Below are positions 24,716 through 32,910 of a stretch of 64,000 nucleotides of DNA, piece by piece. This DNA comes from Streptomyces sp. SKN60. GTDB lineage: Bacteria; Actinomycetota; Actinomycetes; Streptomycetales; Streptomycetaceae. The position numbers were made by a program, and so were the translations under genes. The DNA lies in the NCBI RefSeq assembly GCF_026236535.1, contig NZ_JAHTMW010000014.1, positions 62,001 to 126,000 of the forward strand. Direction: 5' to 3'. Numbering within the stretch: the stretch's first letter is position 1; every line of letters starts with the position of its first letter. The notes under the pieces are model-generated. The model had not been told where the DNA came from. It worked only from the letters and a program-made list of their open reading frames with translations, and searched no databases.

Positions 24716-25795
24716 TCAGCGACTGCGCCGCGTCACGAACTCCGCGAGCGCCAGCAGATCCCCCGCCGCCGACAAGTCCGGGACCGCCCGCGAGAGTTGC
24801 TCGACCGCGCGGGCCATCCGCTCGGCCGCCTGGCTCTGCGCCCAGTCCCGGCCGCCGGCCCGCTCGACCGCGTCGGCCGCCGCCCGGACCGCGGCGGCGT
24901 CCAGGACCGGGCGCGCGTACAGCTCGGCCAGCTCGTCGCCCGCCGGGGTCCCGGAGGTGAGCGCGGCCACCACCGGCAGCGACTTCTTGTGGGCGACGAG
25001 ATCGGCGCCGGCCGGCTTGCCGGTGCGCCCCGGGTCGCCCCAGATCCCGATCAGGTCGTCGATCAGCTGGAACGCGAGGCCCGCCTCCCGGCCGAACGCG
25101 TCCAGGGCCGCGACCGCCTCCTCGTCCGCCCCCGCGTACAGCGCGCCGAGCGCGCAGGAACAGCCGAGCAGGGCCCCGGTCTTGGCGGTGGCCATCGCCA
25201 CCACCTCGTCCAGGGACACCTCGCGGGGGTCGCGCTGCTCGAAGGCGCAGTCCGCCTGCTGGCCGGCGCACAGCTCGATCACGCAGGCGGCGAGCCGGGC
25301 CGCGCCGGGGACGGCGGCCGGGTGCGGGTCCTCGGCGAGCAGTCGCAGCGCGAGCGCGTTCATGGCGTCGCCGGCGAGCAGCGCGTCCGGGATGCCGAAC
25401 ACCTTCCAGGCGGTGGGCCGGTGACGGCGGGTCGGGTCCTCGTCGACGATGTCGTCGTGGAGCAGGGTGAAGTTGTGGGCCAGCTCCACCGCCGCGGCGG
25501 CCTTGACCGCCGGGGCCGGGTCCGCGCCGAGCGCGCGGGTCGCGGCGAGCACCAGGGCCGGTCGGATGGCCTTGCCGCTCTGGCCGCCCCCGGCCGGGGA
25601 GCCGTCGGCCTCCTCCCAGCCGAAGTGGTAGGCGGCGATGCGTCGTATGGAGCCGGGCAGGGACTCGACGGTCGTCCGGAGCTGGGGGTCGACGACGCTG
25701 CGCGTCCGGTCCAGGAGCAGCGCGGCGCTGCGTCCCCCGGCCGCCCCGGCCGCCCCGGTCGTCCCGGTCTCGGCGTCCGCGCTGATCGCGCTCAT
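24716..25795 (-). CDS. Polyprenyl synthetase, predicted family 2 encapsulin cargo
   Basis: A 359-residue trans-prenyltransferase; ATG 25795 (MSAISADAETGTTGAAGAAG) is chosen because GGAAAG lies 11 bp upstream. Both aspartate-rich motifs are present: FARM DDIVDED in LLHDDIVDEDPTRRH and SARM in FQLIDDLIGIWGD. KxxRP (GKAIRPAL) and the GQQADCAFE helix also fit. The Ala/Gly/Thr-rich N-terminus before residue 25 matches the disordered leader that directs family 2 cargo into shells. The shell gene lies immediately upstream on the same strand. Product chain length (GPP, FPP or GGPP) cannot be read directly. Confidence 0.9.
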   Translation of the reverse strand: MSAISADAETGTTGAAGAAGGRSAALLLDRTRSVVDPQLRTTVESLPGSIRRIAAYHFGWEEADGSPAGGGQSGKAIRPALVLAATRALGADPAPAVKAAAAVELAHNFTLLHDDIVDEDPTRRHRPTAWKVFGIPDALLAGDAMNALALRLLAEDPHPAAVPGAARLAACVIELCAGQQADCAFEQRDPREVSLDEVVAMATAKTGALLGCSCALGALYAGADEEAVAALDAFGREAGLAFQLIDDLIGIWGDPGRTGKPAGADLVAHKKSLPVVAALTSGTPAGDELAELYARPVLDAAAVRAAADAVERAGGRDWAQSQAAERMARAVEQLSRAVPDLSAAGDLLALAEFVTRRSR

Positions 25796-25815
25796 CTTCT
25801 CGGTCACTTTCCTCA

Positions 25816-25870
25816 TGGCGTGGCGTGGCGTGGCGTGGCATGGCCTGGCCTCCCCTGGCCTCGCCTGGTG
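25816..25870. repeat. Pentanucleotide array between shell and cargo genes
   Basis: Eleven 5-bp units: four perfect TGGCG (25816-25835), then TGGCA, TGGCC, TGGCC, TCCCC, TGGCC, TCGCC and TGGTG. It sits in the 128-bp gap just upstream of the cargo start, in the untranslated leader. Such arrays change length easily. Confidence 0.75.
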
Positions 25871-25923
25871 GATGGCGTGCACCGGGGGCGGGGACCTGTC
25901 GGCCTGGCCCCCGACCCCGGTGG

Positions 25924-27339
25924 TCAGTGGCGGCGGGCGATCTCGACGTTCTCCAGGACGCCCAGCGCGTCGGGGACGAGCACGGCCGCCGAGTAGTAGG
26001 CGGTGACCAGGTAGGAGGTGATCGCCTGGTCGTCGATGCCCATGAAGCGGCAGGACAGGCCGGGTTCGACCTCGTCCGGGAGGCCGGCCTGGCGCAGGCC
26101 GATCACGCCCTGGTCGGACTCGCCCGTGCGCATGCAGATGATCGAGCTGGTACGGGCGTCGGTGACCGGGATCTTGTCGCACGGGTAGAGCGGGACCCCG
26201 CGCCAGGTCATGATCCGCGTGCCGTCGACGTCAACCGTGTCCGGCACCAGACCGCGCCGGTTGAGCTCGCGCCCGAACGCGGCGATGGCCTGCGGGTGGG
26301 CCAGGAACAGCTTGGAGCCGCGCCGCCGGGACAGCAGCTCGTCCAGGTCGTCGGGGCCGGGCGCGCCGTCCTGCGGCTGGATCCGCTCCCCGTAGTCGCA
26401 GTTGGCGAGCAGGCCGAACTCCCGGTGGTTGACCAGCTCGTGCTCCTGGCGCTCGCGCAGCGCCTCGACCGTCAGCCGCAGCTGGTGCTCGGTCTGGTCC
26501 ATCGGGTGGTTGTAGAGGTCGGCCACGCGGGTGTGGACCTTGAGCACGGTCTGGGCGACGCTCAGCTCGTACTCGCGCGGGGAGAGCTCGTAGTCCACGA
26601 AGGTGTGCGGGACGACCGGTTCGCCGACGTGGCCGGCGGAGAGGTCGATGGCCGCCTCGCCCAGCCGGTTGACGGGGTGCGGGGGCAGGACCGCGAACTC
26701 GGCGAGGTGTCCGGCGAGCGCACCGGCCCGCTCGGCGAGGGCGAGCACATCGGCCCTGGTCAGCTCCAGGACCGTACAGGTGGTGGCGGCGCGGGCGGTC
26801 CACTCCCACGAGGCGTCGGCGGCGGCCAGCGCGTCCTCGCCGAAGTAGGCGCCGTCGGCGAGGACGCCGAGGACGGTCTCGTCGCCGTACGGCCCCACGC
26901 CGAGCCGCTCGACCCGGCCGTGCGCGAGCAGATGGACCCGGTCGGTGCTCGTGCCGCGAGCGGTGATGACCTCGCCCGCCGCGTACTCCCGCTGGACGCA
27001 GCGGGCGGCCAGCTCGGCGAGGACGTCCGGCTCGTCGAAGCCGCGCAGGGCGGGGAGCTCGCCCAGCTCGGCCGGGATCACCGCGACCCGTCCGCCGGTC
27101 TGCACGAAGGTGACCCGGCCGTCCCCCACGGCGAAGCTGAGCCTCCGGTTCACCCGGTAGACACCACCCCGGACGTCCACCCAGGGCAGCGCGCGCAGCA
27201 GCCACCGTGAGGTGATCTCCTGCATCTGCGGGGCGGACTTGGTGGTGCTCGCGAGGTTCCGCGCGGCGGCGGTGCCGAGACTCTGCTGCGCGGGCGCCCC
27301 GCCCTCGCGCACCTCGCCGTCAACCGAACCAACGGACAT
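25924..27339 (-). CDS. Family 2B encapsulin shell protein with cyclic-nucleotide-binding domain
   Basis: A 471-residue protein from ATG 27339 (GAGGGAG upstream). After an N-terminal arm (LGTAAARNLASTTKSAPQMQ) and first shell strands, residues about 75-205 form an inserted cNMP-binding domain (REYAAGEVITARGTSTDRVH; GVLADGAYFGEDALAAADAS). The HK97-type shell continues with LYNHPMDQTEHQLRLTVEAL, HREFGLLANCDYGERI and SSIICMRTGESDQGVIGLRQ. These are the hallmarks of family 2B encapsulins. It should self-assemble around the adjacent prenyl synthetase. The insert lacks an obvious canonical phosphate-binding RxA, so ligand binding is uncertain. Confidence 0.92.
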   Translation of the reverse strand: MSVGSVDGEVREGGAPAQQSLGTAAARNLASTTKSAPQMQEITSRWLLRALPWVDVRGGVYRVNRRLSFAVGDGRVTFVQTGGRVAVIPAELGELPALRGFDEPDVLAELAARCVQREYAAGEVITARGTSTDRVHLLAHGRVERLGVGPYGDETVLGVLADGAYFGEDALAAADASWEWTARAATTCTVLELTRADVLALAERAGALAGHLAEFAVLPPHPVNRLGEAAIDLSAGHVGEPVVPHTFVDYELSPREYELSVAQTVLKVHTRVADLYNHPMDQTEHQLRLTVEALRERQEHELVNHREFGLLANCDYGERIQPQDGAPGPDDLDELLSRRRGSKLFLAHPQAIAAFGRELNRRGLVPDTVDVDGTRIMTWRGVPLYPCDKIPVTDARTSSIICMRTGESDQGVIGLRQAGLPDEVEPGLSCRFMGIDDQAITSYLVTAYYSAAVLVPDALGVLENVEIARRH

Positions 27340-27625
27340 GGAACTCCCTCTCGATACGACAGACCTGCGAAGGGAAGCCTTCCAGCACGGAGCGTGTCCG
27401 CGCCATTACACAAAAGAGTGGGTGTCGATCACCGCGGGGCTGGGCATGGCGCACGATTTCCCCCGCCGCCCTCCGCCGCGAAGTCGACGTACAGCGCCGC
27501 CCCGATTCGTCCGGATCGGCTCGCACACGAACCGAACGCATGGCAGCGGAGCGGACGGCTCCGGTACCCCGGTAGGGCAGGAGGAACCGGAAGAACCGGA
27601 ACCCCCGTCCCGAAAGGAGCCGGTC

Positions 27626-28216
27626 ATGGCCACACCCATGTCCGCGAGCCGTTTCCTCGACGCGCTGCGCGACGAAGGTCTGAAGGTCGTCGAGGTCGGC
27701 AACTGGCGCACCCACAACCGCAACCACAAGGGCCCCTGGGGTCCCGTGCACGGCGTGATGATCCACCACACCGTCACCCGGGGCACCAGCAACACCGTCC
27801 GCATCTGCCGGGACGGCTACGAGTCCCTGCCCGGACCGCTCTGCCACGGCGTGATCGCCAAGGACGGCACCGTCCACCTGGTCGGCTACGGCCGGGCCAA
27901 CCACGCCGGTCTCGGCGACGACGAGGTGCTGCGGGCGGTGATCGCCGAGAAGCGCCTGCCGCCGGACGACGAGGCCACCACCGACGGCAACCGGCACTTC
28001 TACGGCTTCGAGTGCGAGAACCTCGGCAACGGCACCGACCCGTGGCCGAAGGTCCAGCTGGAGGCCATCGCCAAGGCCGCGGCCGCGGTGTGCCGGGCGC
28101 ACGGCTGGACCCAGCGCTCGGTCATCGGCCACCTGGAGTGGCAGCCCGGCAAGGTCGACCCGCGCGGCTTCACCATGGCGTCGATGCGGGAGCGGATCGC
28201 CGACCGGCTCCGGTAG
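27626..28216 (+). CDS. Peptidoglycan-recognition/N-acetylmuramoyl-L-alanine amidase
   Basis: A 196-residue amidase_2 protein from ATG 27626 with AAAGGAG upstream. Zinc-site histidine lies in HGVMIHHTVTRGTSNTV and the second in SVIGHLEWQPGKVDPRG; the conserved glutamate follows in FYGFECENLGNG. No signal peptide is visible, which is unusual for a wall-acting enzyme; similar leaderless amidases occur in phage-derived lysins and cytosolic recycling. The 286-bp spacer from the divergent encapsulin gene holds short AACCGGAA repeats but no clear promoter. Confidence 0.9.
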   Translation: MATPMSASRFLDALRDEGLKVVEVGNWRTHNRNHKGPWGPVHGVMIHHTVTRGTSNTVRICRDGYESLPGPLCHGVIAKDGTVHLVGYGRANHAGLGDDEVLRAVIAEKRLPPDDEATTDGNRHFYGFECENLGNGTDPWPKVQLEAIAKAAAAVCRAHGWTQRSVIGHLEWQPGKVDPRGFTMASMRERIADRLR

Positions 28217-28248
28217 GACCCGCCCGCGGGCGCGGCGAGAATGGCCGG

Positions 28249-29145
28249 GTGAACGCGCTCGATCTCTCCCGTCTGCGGCCCCGGCTCCCCTCGCCCCTGG
28301 AGCCGGTGGCGGACGAGCGCTTCGCCCGGCACGGGCTGACCCTGCTGCTGAAGCGCGACGACCTCATCCATCCCGACCTGCCCGGCAACAAGTGGCGCAA
28401 GCTCGCGCTCAACCTGCGCGAGGCGGCCGGCCGGCCCGTGCTCACCTTCGGCGGCGCGTACTCCAACCATCTGCGGGCGACGGCCGCGGCCGGCCGGCTG
28501 CTCGGTTTCCCGACGGTGGGGGTGGTCCGGGGCGACGAGCTGGCCGGGCGCCCGCTGAACCCCTCGCTTGCGCGGTGCGCGGCGGACGGGATGCGGCTCG
28601 AGTTCGTGGACCGGGCCACGTACCGCGCGAAGAGCGACCCGGCGACCCTGGCGACGCTCCTGGAGCGGGCTCCGGCGGGCGCGTACGTGGTGCCGGAGGG
28701 CGGCAGCAACGCGCTCGCCGTCCACGGGTGCGTGGAGCTGGGCCGCGAGCTCGCCGGACGCGCCGACGTGGCCGCGGTGGCCTGCGGCACGGGCGGCACC
28801 CTGGCGGGCCTGGCGGCCGGCTTCGAGGGCCGGACCCTCGGCGTCCCGGTCCTCAAGGGCGGCTTCCTCGGCGGGGAGGTCCGTGCCCTCCAGGAGGCGG
28901 CCTTCGGCGGCCCGCGCGGGGACTGGTCCCTGGACGAGCGCTTCCACGGCGGGGGCTACGCGCGCGTGCCGCCCGCCCTGACCGCGTTCGCACAGGATTT
29001 CGAGGCGCGGCACGGACTCGCCATCGAGCGACTGTATGTCGCCAAAATGCTCTACGGACTGATGACCCTCGCGGACGAGGGCGCCTTCGCGCCCGGCACC
29101 CGCATCGCCGCCGTGGTCACCGGCTCGCCCGAGGGCACCGCCTGA
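28249..29145 (+). CDS. PLP-dependent D-cysteine desulfhydrase / ACC deaminase-like enzyme
   Basis: A 298-residue fold-type II PLP enzyme from GTG 28249. The Schiff-base lysine is K48 in DLPGNKWRKLALNL and the stacking loop is FGGAYSNHLRATAA. The phosphate-cradle loop is CGTGGTLAGLAAG. This matches the DcyD/ACC deaminase family; the sequence alone does not separate the two activities. It has no close ribosome site, and starts 32 bp after the amidase stop, probably co-transcribed. Confidence 0.88.
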   Translation: MNALDLSRLRPRLPSPLEPVADERFARHGLTLLLKRDDLIHPDLPGNKWRKLALNLREAAGRPVLTFGGAYSNHLRATAAAGRLLGFPTVGVVRGDELAGRPLNPSLARCAADGMRLEFVDRATYRAKSDPATLATLLERAPAGAYVVPEGGSNALAVHGCVELGRELAGRADVAAVACGTGGTLAGLAAGFEGRTLGVPVLKGGFLGGEVRALQEAAFGGPRGDWSLDERFHGGGYARVPPALTAFAQDFEARHGLAIERLYVAKMLYGLMTLADEGAFAPGTRIAAVVTGSPEGTA

Positions 29146-29184
29146 CCGACCGGGAAGACCCGGCCAAGATCCGCCGGACAGGCC

Positions 29185-30777
29185 CTAGTCGGTCTCCCGG
29201 TAGGCCGCGGCCTCCTCCAGGTCGAGCCGGCGCAGCAGGGTGCGCATCATCTCGTCGTCGATGCGGCGGGCGTCGCGGAGCTGGACGAAGACCTCGCGCT
29301 CGGCGTCGATCATCTCGCGCGAGAGCCGGCGGTAGGTGTCGTCGGCGGTCTCGCCGGTGGCCTCGTTGACGGTGCCGAGCCGCTCCCAGACGGCGTTGCG
29401 GCGGCGCTCCATGACCGTGCGGAGCCGGTCGGCGAGCGGGCCCGGGAGGGCGTTGCGCTCGTCGGCGAGGAGTTCGTCGAGCCGGGCCTCGGCGGCCCGG
29501 GAGGCCTCGCTCTGGGCCTGGGCCTCGGCGAGGGTGTCCTGGACGCGGTCGCGGCCGGGCAGCTTCAGGAGGCGGATGAGCGGCGGCAGGGTGAGGCCCT
29601 GGACGACGAGGGTGCCGATGACGGTGGTGAAGGTGAGGAAGAGGACCAGGTTGCGGGCGGGGAAGGGGACGCCGTCGGTGGCGATCGGGATGGAGAAGGC
29701 GATGGCGAGGGAGACCACGCCGCGCATGCCGGCCCAGCCGACGATCAGCGGCGCCCGCCAGTCCACCCCCACCTCGCGGGTGCGGACCCGCGGGGACAGC
29801 CAGCGGGGCAGGAAGGTCGCGGGGAAGACCCAGACGAAGCGCACGACGACCACGAAGACGAAGACCCCGACCGCGTACCAGGCGGCCTCCCCGATCCCGT
29901 AGGGGCCGAGGCCCTGCACCACGAAGGGCAGCTGGAGGCCGATCAGCGCGAAGACGGCGGACTCCAGGACGAAGGCGACCATCTTCCAGACCGCCTCCTC
30001 CTGGAGGCGGGTGGCGAAGTCGACCTTCCAGTTCTTGTGGCCGAGGAAGAGGCCGACCACGACGACGGCGAGCACCCCGGAGGCGTGCACCTGCTCGGCG
30101 GCGGCGTAGGCGATGAACGGGATGAGCAGGGAGAGGGTGTTCTGCAACAGGGCCTCGCGCAGATGGGTGCGGAGCCAGTGGATGGGGACCATGAGGATCA
30201 GGCCGACGCCGACGCCGCCGACGGCGGCGAGCGCGAACTCCCGCAGGCCGCCGGCCCAGCTGATGCCCTCCCCCACGGCGGCGGCGAGCGCGACCTTGTA
30301 GGCGGTGATCGCGGTGGCGTCGTTCACCAGGGACTCGCCCTGCAGGATGGTGGTGATCCGGCCCGGCAGGCCGAGCTTGCGGGCGATGGCGGTGGCGGCG
30401 ACCGCGTCCGGTGGGGCCACGACGGCGCCGAGGACGAGGGCCGCGGTGAGCGGCAGGTCGGGCACCAGGACGTAGGCGAGCCAGCCGACCGCGACGGTCG
30501 CGAAGAGCACGTACCCGACGGAGAGCAGCGCGACCGGCCGGATGTTGGCCCGCAGGTCGAGGTACGAGGAGTCGACGGCGGCCGTGTAGAGCAGCGGCGG
30601 CAGCACGAGCGGCAGCACGACGTGCGGGTCGAGGGTGTAGTCGGGCACCCCGGGCAGATAGGCGGCGACGAGACCGACGGCGACCAGGAGGAGGGGGGCG
30701 GGTACCGGGCTCCGGCGGGCGAAGCCCGCCACCGCGGTGCTCGCCGCGACCAGCGCCACCAGTTGCAGTGCGTCCAT
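29185..30777 (-). CDS. Na+/H+ antiporter (CPA1 family)
   Basis: A 530-residue membrane protein from ATG 30777 (MDALQLVALVAASTAVAGFA). About 12 membrane helices are visible; the ion-binding motif of CPA1 exchangers is in GAVVAPPDAVAATAIARKLG and GESLVNDATAITAYKVAL, and GWAGMRGVVSLAIAFS is the conserved re-entrant helix. A 120-residue hydrophilic C-terminal tail with coiled-coil character (AEAQAQSEASRAAEARLDEL) faces the cytoplasm. The frame continues upstream of 30777 but the added sequence is Arg/Pro-rich noise. Divergent from the UBP zinc-finger gene. Confidence 0.93.
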   Translation of the reverse strand: MDALQLVALVAASTAVAGFARRSPVPAPLLLVAVGLVAAYLPGVPDYTLDPHVVLPLVLPPLLYTAAVDSSYLDLRANIRPVALLSVGYVLFATVAVGWLAYVLVPDLPLTAALVLGAVVAPPDAVAATAIARKLGLPGRITTILQGESLVNDATAITAYKVALAAAVGEGISWAGGLREFALAAVGGVGVGLILMVPIHWLRTHLREALLQNTLSLLIPFIAYAAAEQVHASGVLAVVVVGLFLGHKNWKVDFATRLQEEAVWKMVAFVLESAVFALIGLQLPFVVQGLGPYGIGEAAWYAVGVFVFVVVVRFVWVFPATFLPRWLSPRVRTREVGVDWRAPLIVGWAGMRGVVSLAIAFSIPIATDGVPFPARNLVLFLTFTTVIGTLVVQGLTLPPLIRLLKLPGRDRVQDTLAEAQAQSEASRAAEARLDELLADERNALPGPLADRLRTVMERRRNAVWERLGTVNEATGETADDTYRRLSREMIDAEREVFVQLRDARRIDDEMMRTLLRRLDLEEAAAYRETD

Positions 30778-30832
30778 GCCGGTCCCTGTCTGTGCCCGTC
30801 CGTCACTCCCGCCACAACGTAACCTGGCCATC

Positions 30833-31093
30833 ATGAGTGAGTGCCCGCACGTTGCCGATATGCCGCGCCCCGAACCGGCGCCGCTGAACGACACCTGTCC
30901 GGAGTGCCTGGCGGACGGCACGCACCCCGTCCAGCTGCGGCTCTGCCTGAGCTGCGGGCACGTGGGCTGCTGCGACTCGTCGGTGGGGCGGCACGCGACG
31001 GCGCACTTCCACACCTCGGGGCACCCGGTGATGCGCACCTTCGAGCCGAACGAGCGCTGGCGCTGGTGCTTCGTGGACGGTTCGATCGTCTGA
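30833..31093 (+). CDS. UBP-type zinc-finger protein
   Basis: An 86-residue protein from ATG 30833 (MSECPHVADMPRPEPAPLND). The Cys/His set CPECLADG, LCLSCGHVGCCDSSVGRHAT and HFHTSGHPVM is a ZnF-UBP domain, which in eukaryotes binds the C-terminus of ubiquitin. Bacterial copies occur widely beside Na+/H+ antiporters; here too it is divergent from one with a 55-bp spacer. Actual role unknown. Its last codons and stop lie inside a 16-bp tandem repeat. Confidence 0.9.
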   Translation: MSECPHVADMPRPEPAPLNDTCPECLADGTHPVQLRLCLSCGHVGCCDSSVGRHATAHFHTSGHPVMRTFEPNERWRWCFVDGSIV

Positions 31094-31131
31094 CGGCGCG
31101 ATCGTCTGACGGCGCGATCGTCTGACGGCGC
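31084..31131. repeat. Three perfect 16-bp tandem repeats spanning a stop codon
   Basis: GATCGTCTGACGGCGC occurs at 31084-31099, 31100-31115 and 31116-31131 without mismatch. The first copy supplies the last codons (IV) and TGA of the UBP gene. A diverged relative (GATCGTCCGGCGG) lies at 31161. Not a CRISPR: no spacers. Confidence 0.85.
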
Positions 31132-31338
31132 GGGGCGACGGACCGCCGGCGGACGGTTCGATCGTCCGGCGGCTGGGTACGTCACCCCTCCGCGGGTTCT
31201 CCGCGGCCGCCGGTGGCGTACGGCGGGTCCTTCCGGACCGGACCCCGCGGGGGCGGTCCTGCCGGGCCCCCGGCGACACGGCGGGACGGATCGCGATAGC
31301 GTCTCGGCGGACTGCAGAACCGACTGCGTACCGCCAGG

Positions 31339-31359
31339 TCCGGGGCTTTCCGCCCCGGA
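31339..31359 (+). promoter_or_regulatory. Leader hairpin of the anti-sigma/sigma operon
   Basis: TCCGGGGC (31339-31346) pairs with GCCCCGGA (31352-31359), 35 bp before the anti-sigma GTG 31394. Upstream, GATAGCGTC near 31300 could be a -10 region. SigH-type operons have several promoters in S. coelicolor; none can be fixed here. Confidence 0.4.
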
Positions 31360-31393
31360 TCCCGAAAGAGCTTGTGCCACCTTGGAGGTGAGG

Positions 31394-31807
31394 GTGTCCC
31401 AGATCGCAGGCGAGCCCGGGACCCAGGACTTCGTGGAAGTCCGGCTGCCCGCTGCGGGTGCCTACCTGTCCGTGCTGCGTACGGCCACGGCCGGTCTCGC
31501 GGCGCGCTTGGACTTCACCCTCGACGAGATCGAGGACCTGCGGATCGCGGTCGACGAGGCATGCGCGATCCTGCTCCAGCAGGCGGTGCCGGGCTCGGTG
31601 CTGAGCTGTGTGTTCCGCCTGATCGACGACTCGCTCGACGTCACGGTGTCCGCCCCGACCACGGACGGCCGGGCGCCGGAGCGGGACACCTTCGCGTGGA
31701 CGGTGCTCTCGGCGCTGGCCGGGAAGGTGGAGTCGTCGGTCGCCGAGGACCGGACGGTCTCCATCAGCCTGTACAAACAGCGCGGCGCGGGGCCAGGCCC
31801 GGCGTGA
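31394..31807 (+). CDS. rshA: Anti-sigma factor, RsbW/SpoIIAB-like kinase fold
   Basis: A 137-residue protein from GTG 31394, with GGAGG five bases upstream. It begins VSQIAGEPGTQDFVEVRLPA; LAARLDFTLDEIEDLRIAVD followed by EACAILL is the GHKL N-box region (E/D-x-x-N type, with no Asn in the usual place), and DTFAWTVLSALAGKVES the later helix. The G-box is degenerate, so kinase activity may be weak. The stop overlaps the sigma gene as GTGA (31804-31807). By gene order near a WblE-type gene it corresponds to the antagonist of SigH (RshA/PrsH/UshX) in S. coelicolor. Confidence 0.85.
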   Translation: MSQIAGEPGTQDFVEVRLPAAGAYLSVLRTATAGLAARLDFTLDEIEDLRIAVDEACAILLQQAVPGSVLSCVFRLIDDSLDVTVSAPTTDGRAPERDTFAWTVLSALAGKVESSVAEDRTVSISLYKQRGAGPGPA

Positions 31808-32844
31808 GGAGCGGGGACGCGACGGCCGGCATCCCTGAACAGCAGCGGGCCCGGCCGCAGGGGGCGGCCGGTGTCGAGGTCGAGGTCGAGGTCGCTACGG
31901 AGCAGGCGGACCAGATGAGCGAGCACGAGCAGCACGAACAGGCCCCGGGCGCGGGCGGGCCGCGGGAGGCCCACGGCCGGGTCCCCGACCGGGCGGCCGG
32001 CCAGACCCCCGAGCCGGCTCCTGAGGCGACGTCCGGACCGACTTCCGGACCGGCCTCCGAAACGGCGTCCGAAACGGCGTCCGAGCAGCCGCACGACCGC
32101 AGCGGCGCGCGGGCGCTCTTCGTCGAGCTGCGCGGTCTCCCGGAGGGTTCGCCGGAGAAGGCGGCGCTGCGCGACCGGCTGGTGCGGATGCACCTGCCGC
32201 TGGTGGAGCACCTGGCCCGGCGCTTCCGCAATCGCGGCGAGCCGCTGGACGACCTGACGCAGGTGGCGACGATCGGCCTGATCAAGTCGGTGGACCGGTT
32301 CGACCCGGACCGCGGGGTGGAGTTCTCCACGTACGCGACGCCGACGGTGGTGGGCGAGATCAAGCGCCACTTCCGTGACAAGGGCTGGGCGGTACGGGTC
32401 CCCCGCCGCCTCCAGGAGTTGCGGCTCTCGCTGACGACGGCGACGGCCGAGCTGTCCCAGCAGCACGGGCGCTCGCCGACGGTGCACGAGCTGGCCGAGC
32501 GGCTCGGGATCTCCGAGGAGGAGGTCCTGGAGGGCCTGGAGTCGGCGAACGCCTACTCGACGCTCTCGCTCGACGTACCGGACACGGACGACGAGTCGCC
32601 GGCGGTGGCGGACACCCTGGGCGCGGAGGACGAGGCGCTGGAGGGCGTCGAGTACCGGGAGTCGCTCAAGCCGCTCCTGGAGGACCTGCCGCCGCGGGAG
32701 AAGCGGATCCTGCTCCTTCGCTTCTTCGGCAACATGACCCAGTCGCAGATCGCGCAGGAGGTCGGCATCTCGCAGATGCACGTCTCGCGCCTGCTCGCGC
32801 GCACGCTGGCGCAGCTGCGGGACAAGCTCCTCGTGGAGGAGTGA
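31804..32844 (+). CDS. sigH: SigB/F/G-family stress sigma factor, probable SigH
   Basis: A 346-residue sigma factor from GTG 31804, coupled to the anti-sigma gene; ATG 31915 (MSEHEQHEQAPGAGG) is an internal start that could give a shorter form, as known for SigH. A disordered 100-residue N-terminus contains slippage-prone VEVEVEV and SETASETAS repeats. Then come region 2 (DDLTQVATIGLIKSVDRFDP; FSTYATPTVVGEIKRHFRDK), region 3 (SPTVHELAERLGISEEEVLE) and region 4 HTH (SQIAQEVGISQMHVSRLLAR). Expected role: osmotic/heat stress and morphological differentiation. A terminator follows. Confidence 0.88.
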   Translation: MRSGDATAGIPEQQRARPQGAAGVEVEVEVATEQADQMSEHEQHEQAPGAGGPREAHGRVPDRAAGQTPEPAPEATSGPTSGPASETASETASEQPHDRSGARALFVELRGLPEGSPEKAALRDRLVRMHLPLVEHLARRFRNRGEPLDDLTQVATIGLIKSVDRFDPDRGVEFSTYATPTVVGEIKRHFRDKGWAVRVPRRLQELRLSLTTATAELSQQHGRSPTVHELAERLGISEEEVLEGLESANAYSTLSLDVPDTDDESPAVADTLGAEDEALEGVEYRESLKPLLEDLPPREKRILLLRFFGNMTQSQIAQEVGISQMHVSRLLARTLAQLRDKLLVEE

Positions 32845-32859
32845 GCGCCGGTGTACGGC

Positions 32860-32891
32860 GGAGGGGCCGGGGGTGATCCCCCGGCCCCTCC
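32860..32891. terminator. Terminator after the sigma operon
   Basis: GGAGGGGCCGGGGG (32860-32873) pairs perfectly with CCCCCGGCCCCTCC (32878-32891) around TGAT, between convergent genes. Confidence 0.8.
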
Positions 32892-32910
32892 GTCATGCGC
32901 GACCCGTGCG

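Noticed and set aside
25796..26182. N-terminal extension of the prenyl synthetase to 26182
   Set aside because: It would overlap the shell gene's 3' end in another frame and read the pentanucleotide repeat; a ribosome site fits ATG 25795.
24716..27339. 2-methylisoborneol biosynthesis cluster
   Set aside because: Shell and prenyl synthetase are present, but there is no GPP methyltransferase or terpene cyclase next to them.
31084..31131. CRISPR array
   Set aside because: Only three directly abutting 16-bp repeats without spacers and no cas genes.
29185..31380. 731-residue antiporter with a 200-residue N-terminal extension
   Set aside because: The frame is open upstream of 30777, but the added part crosses the divergent UBP gene and has noise composition; ATG 30777 fits the family start.
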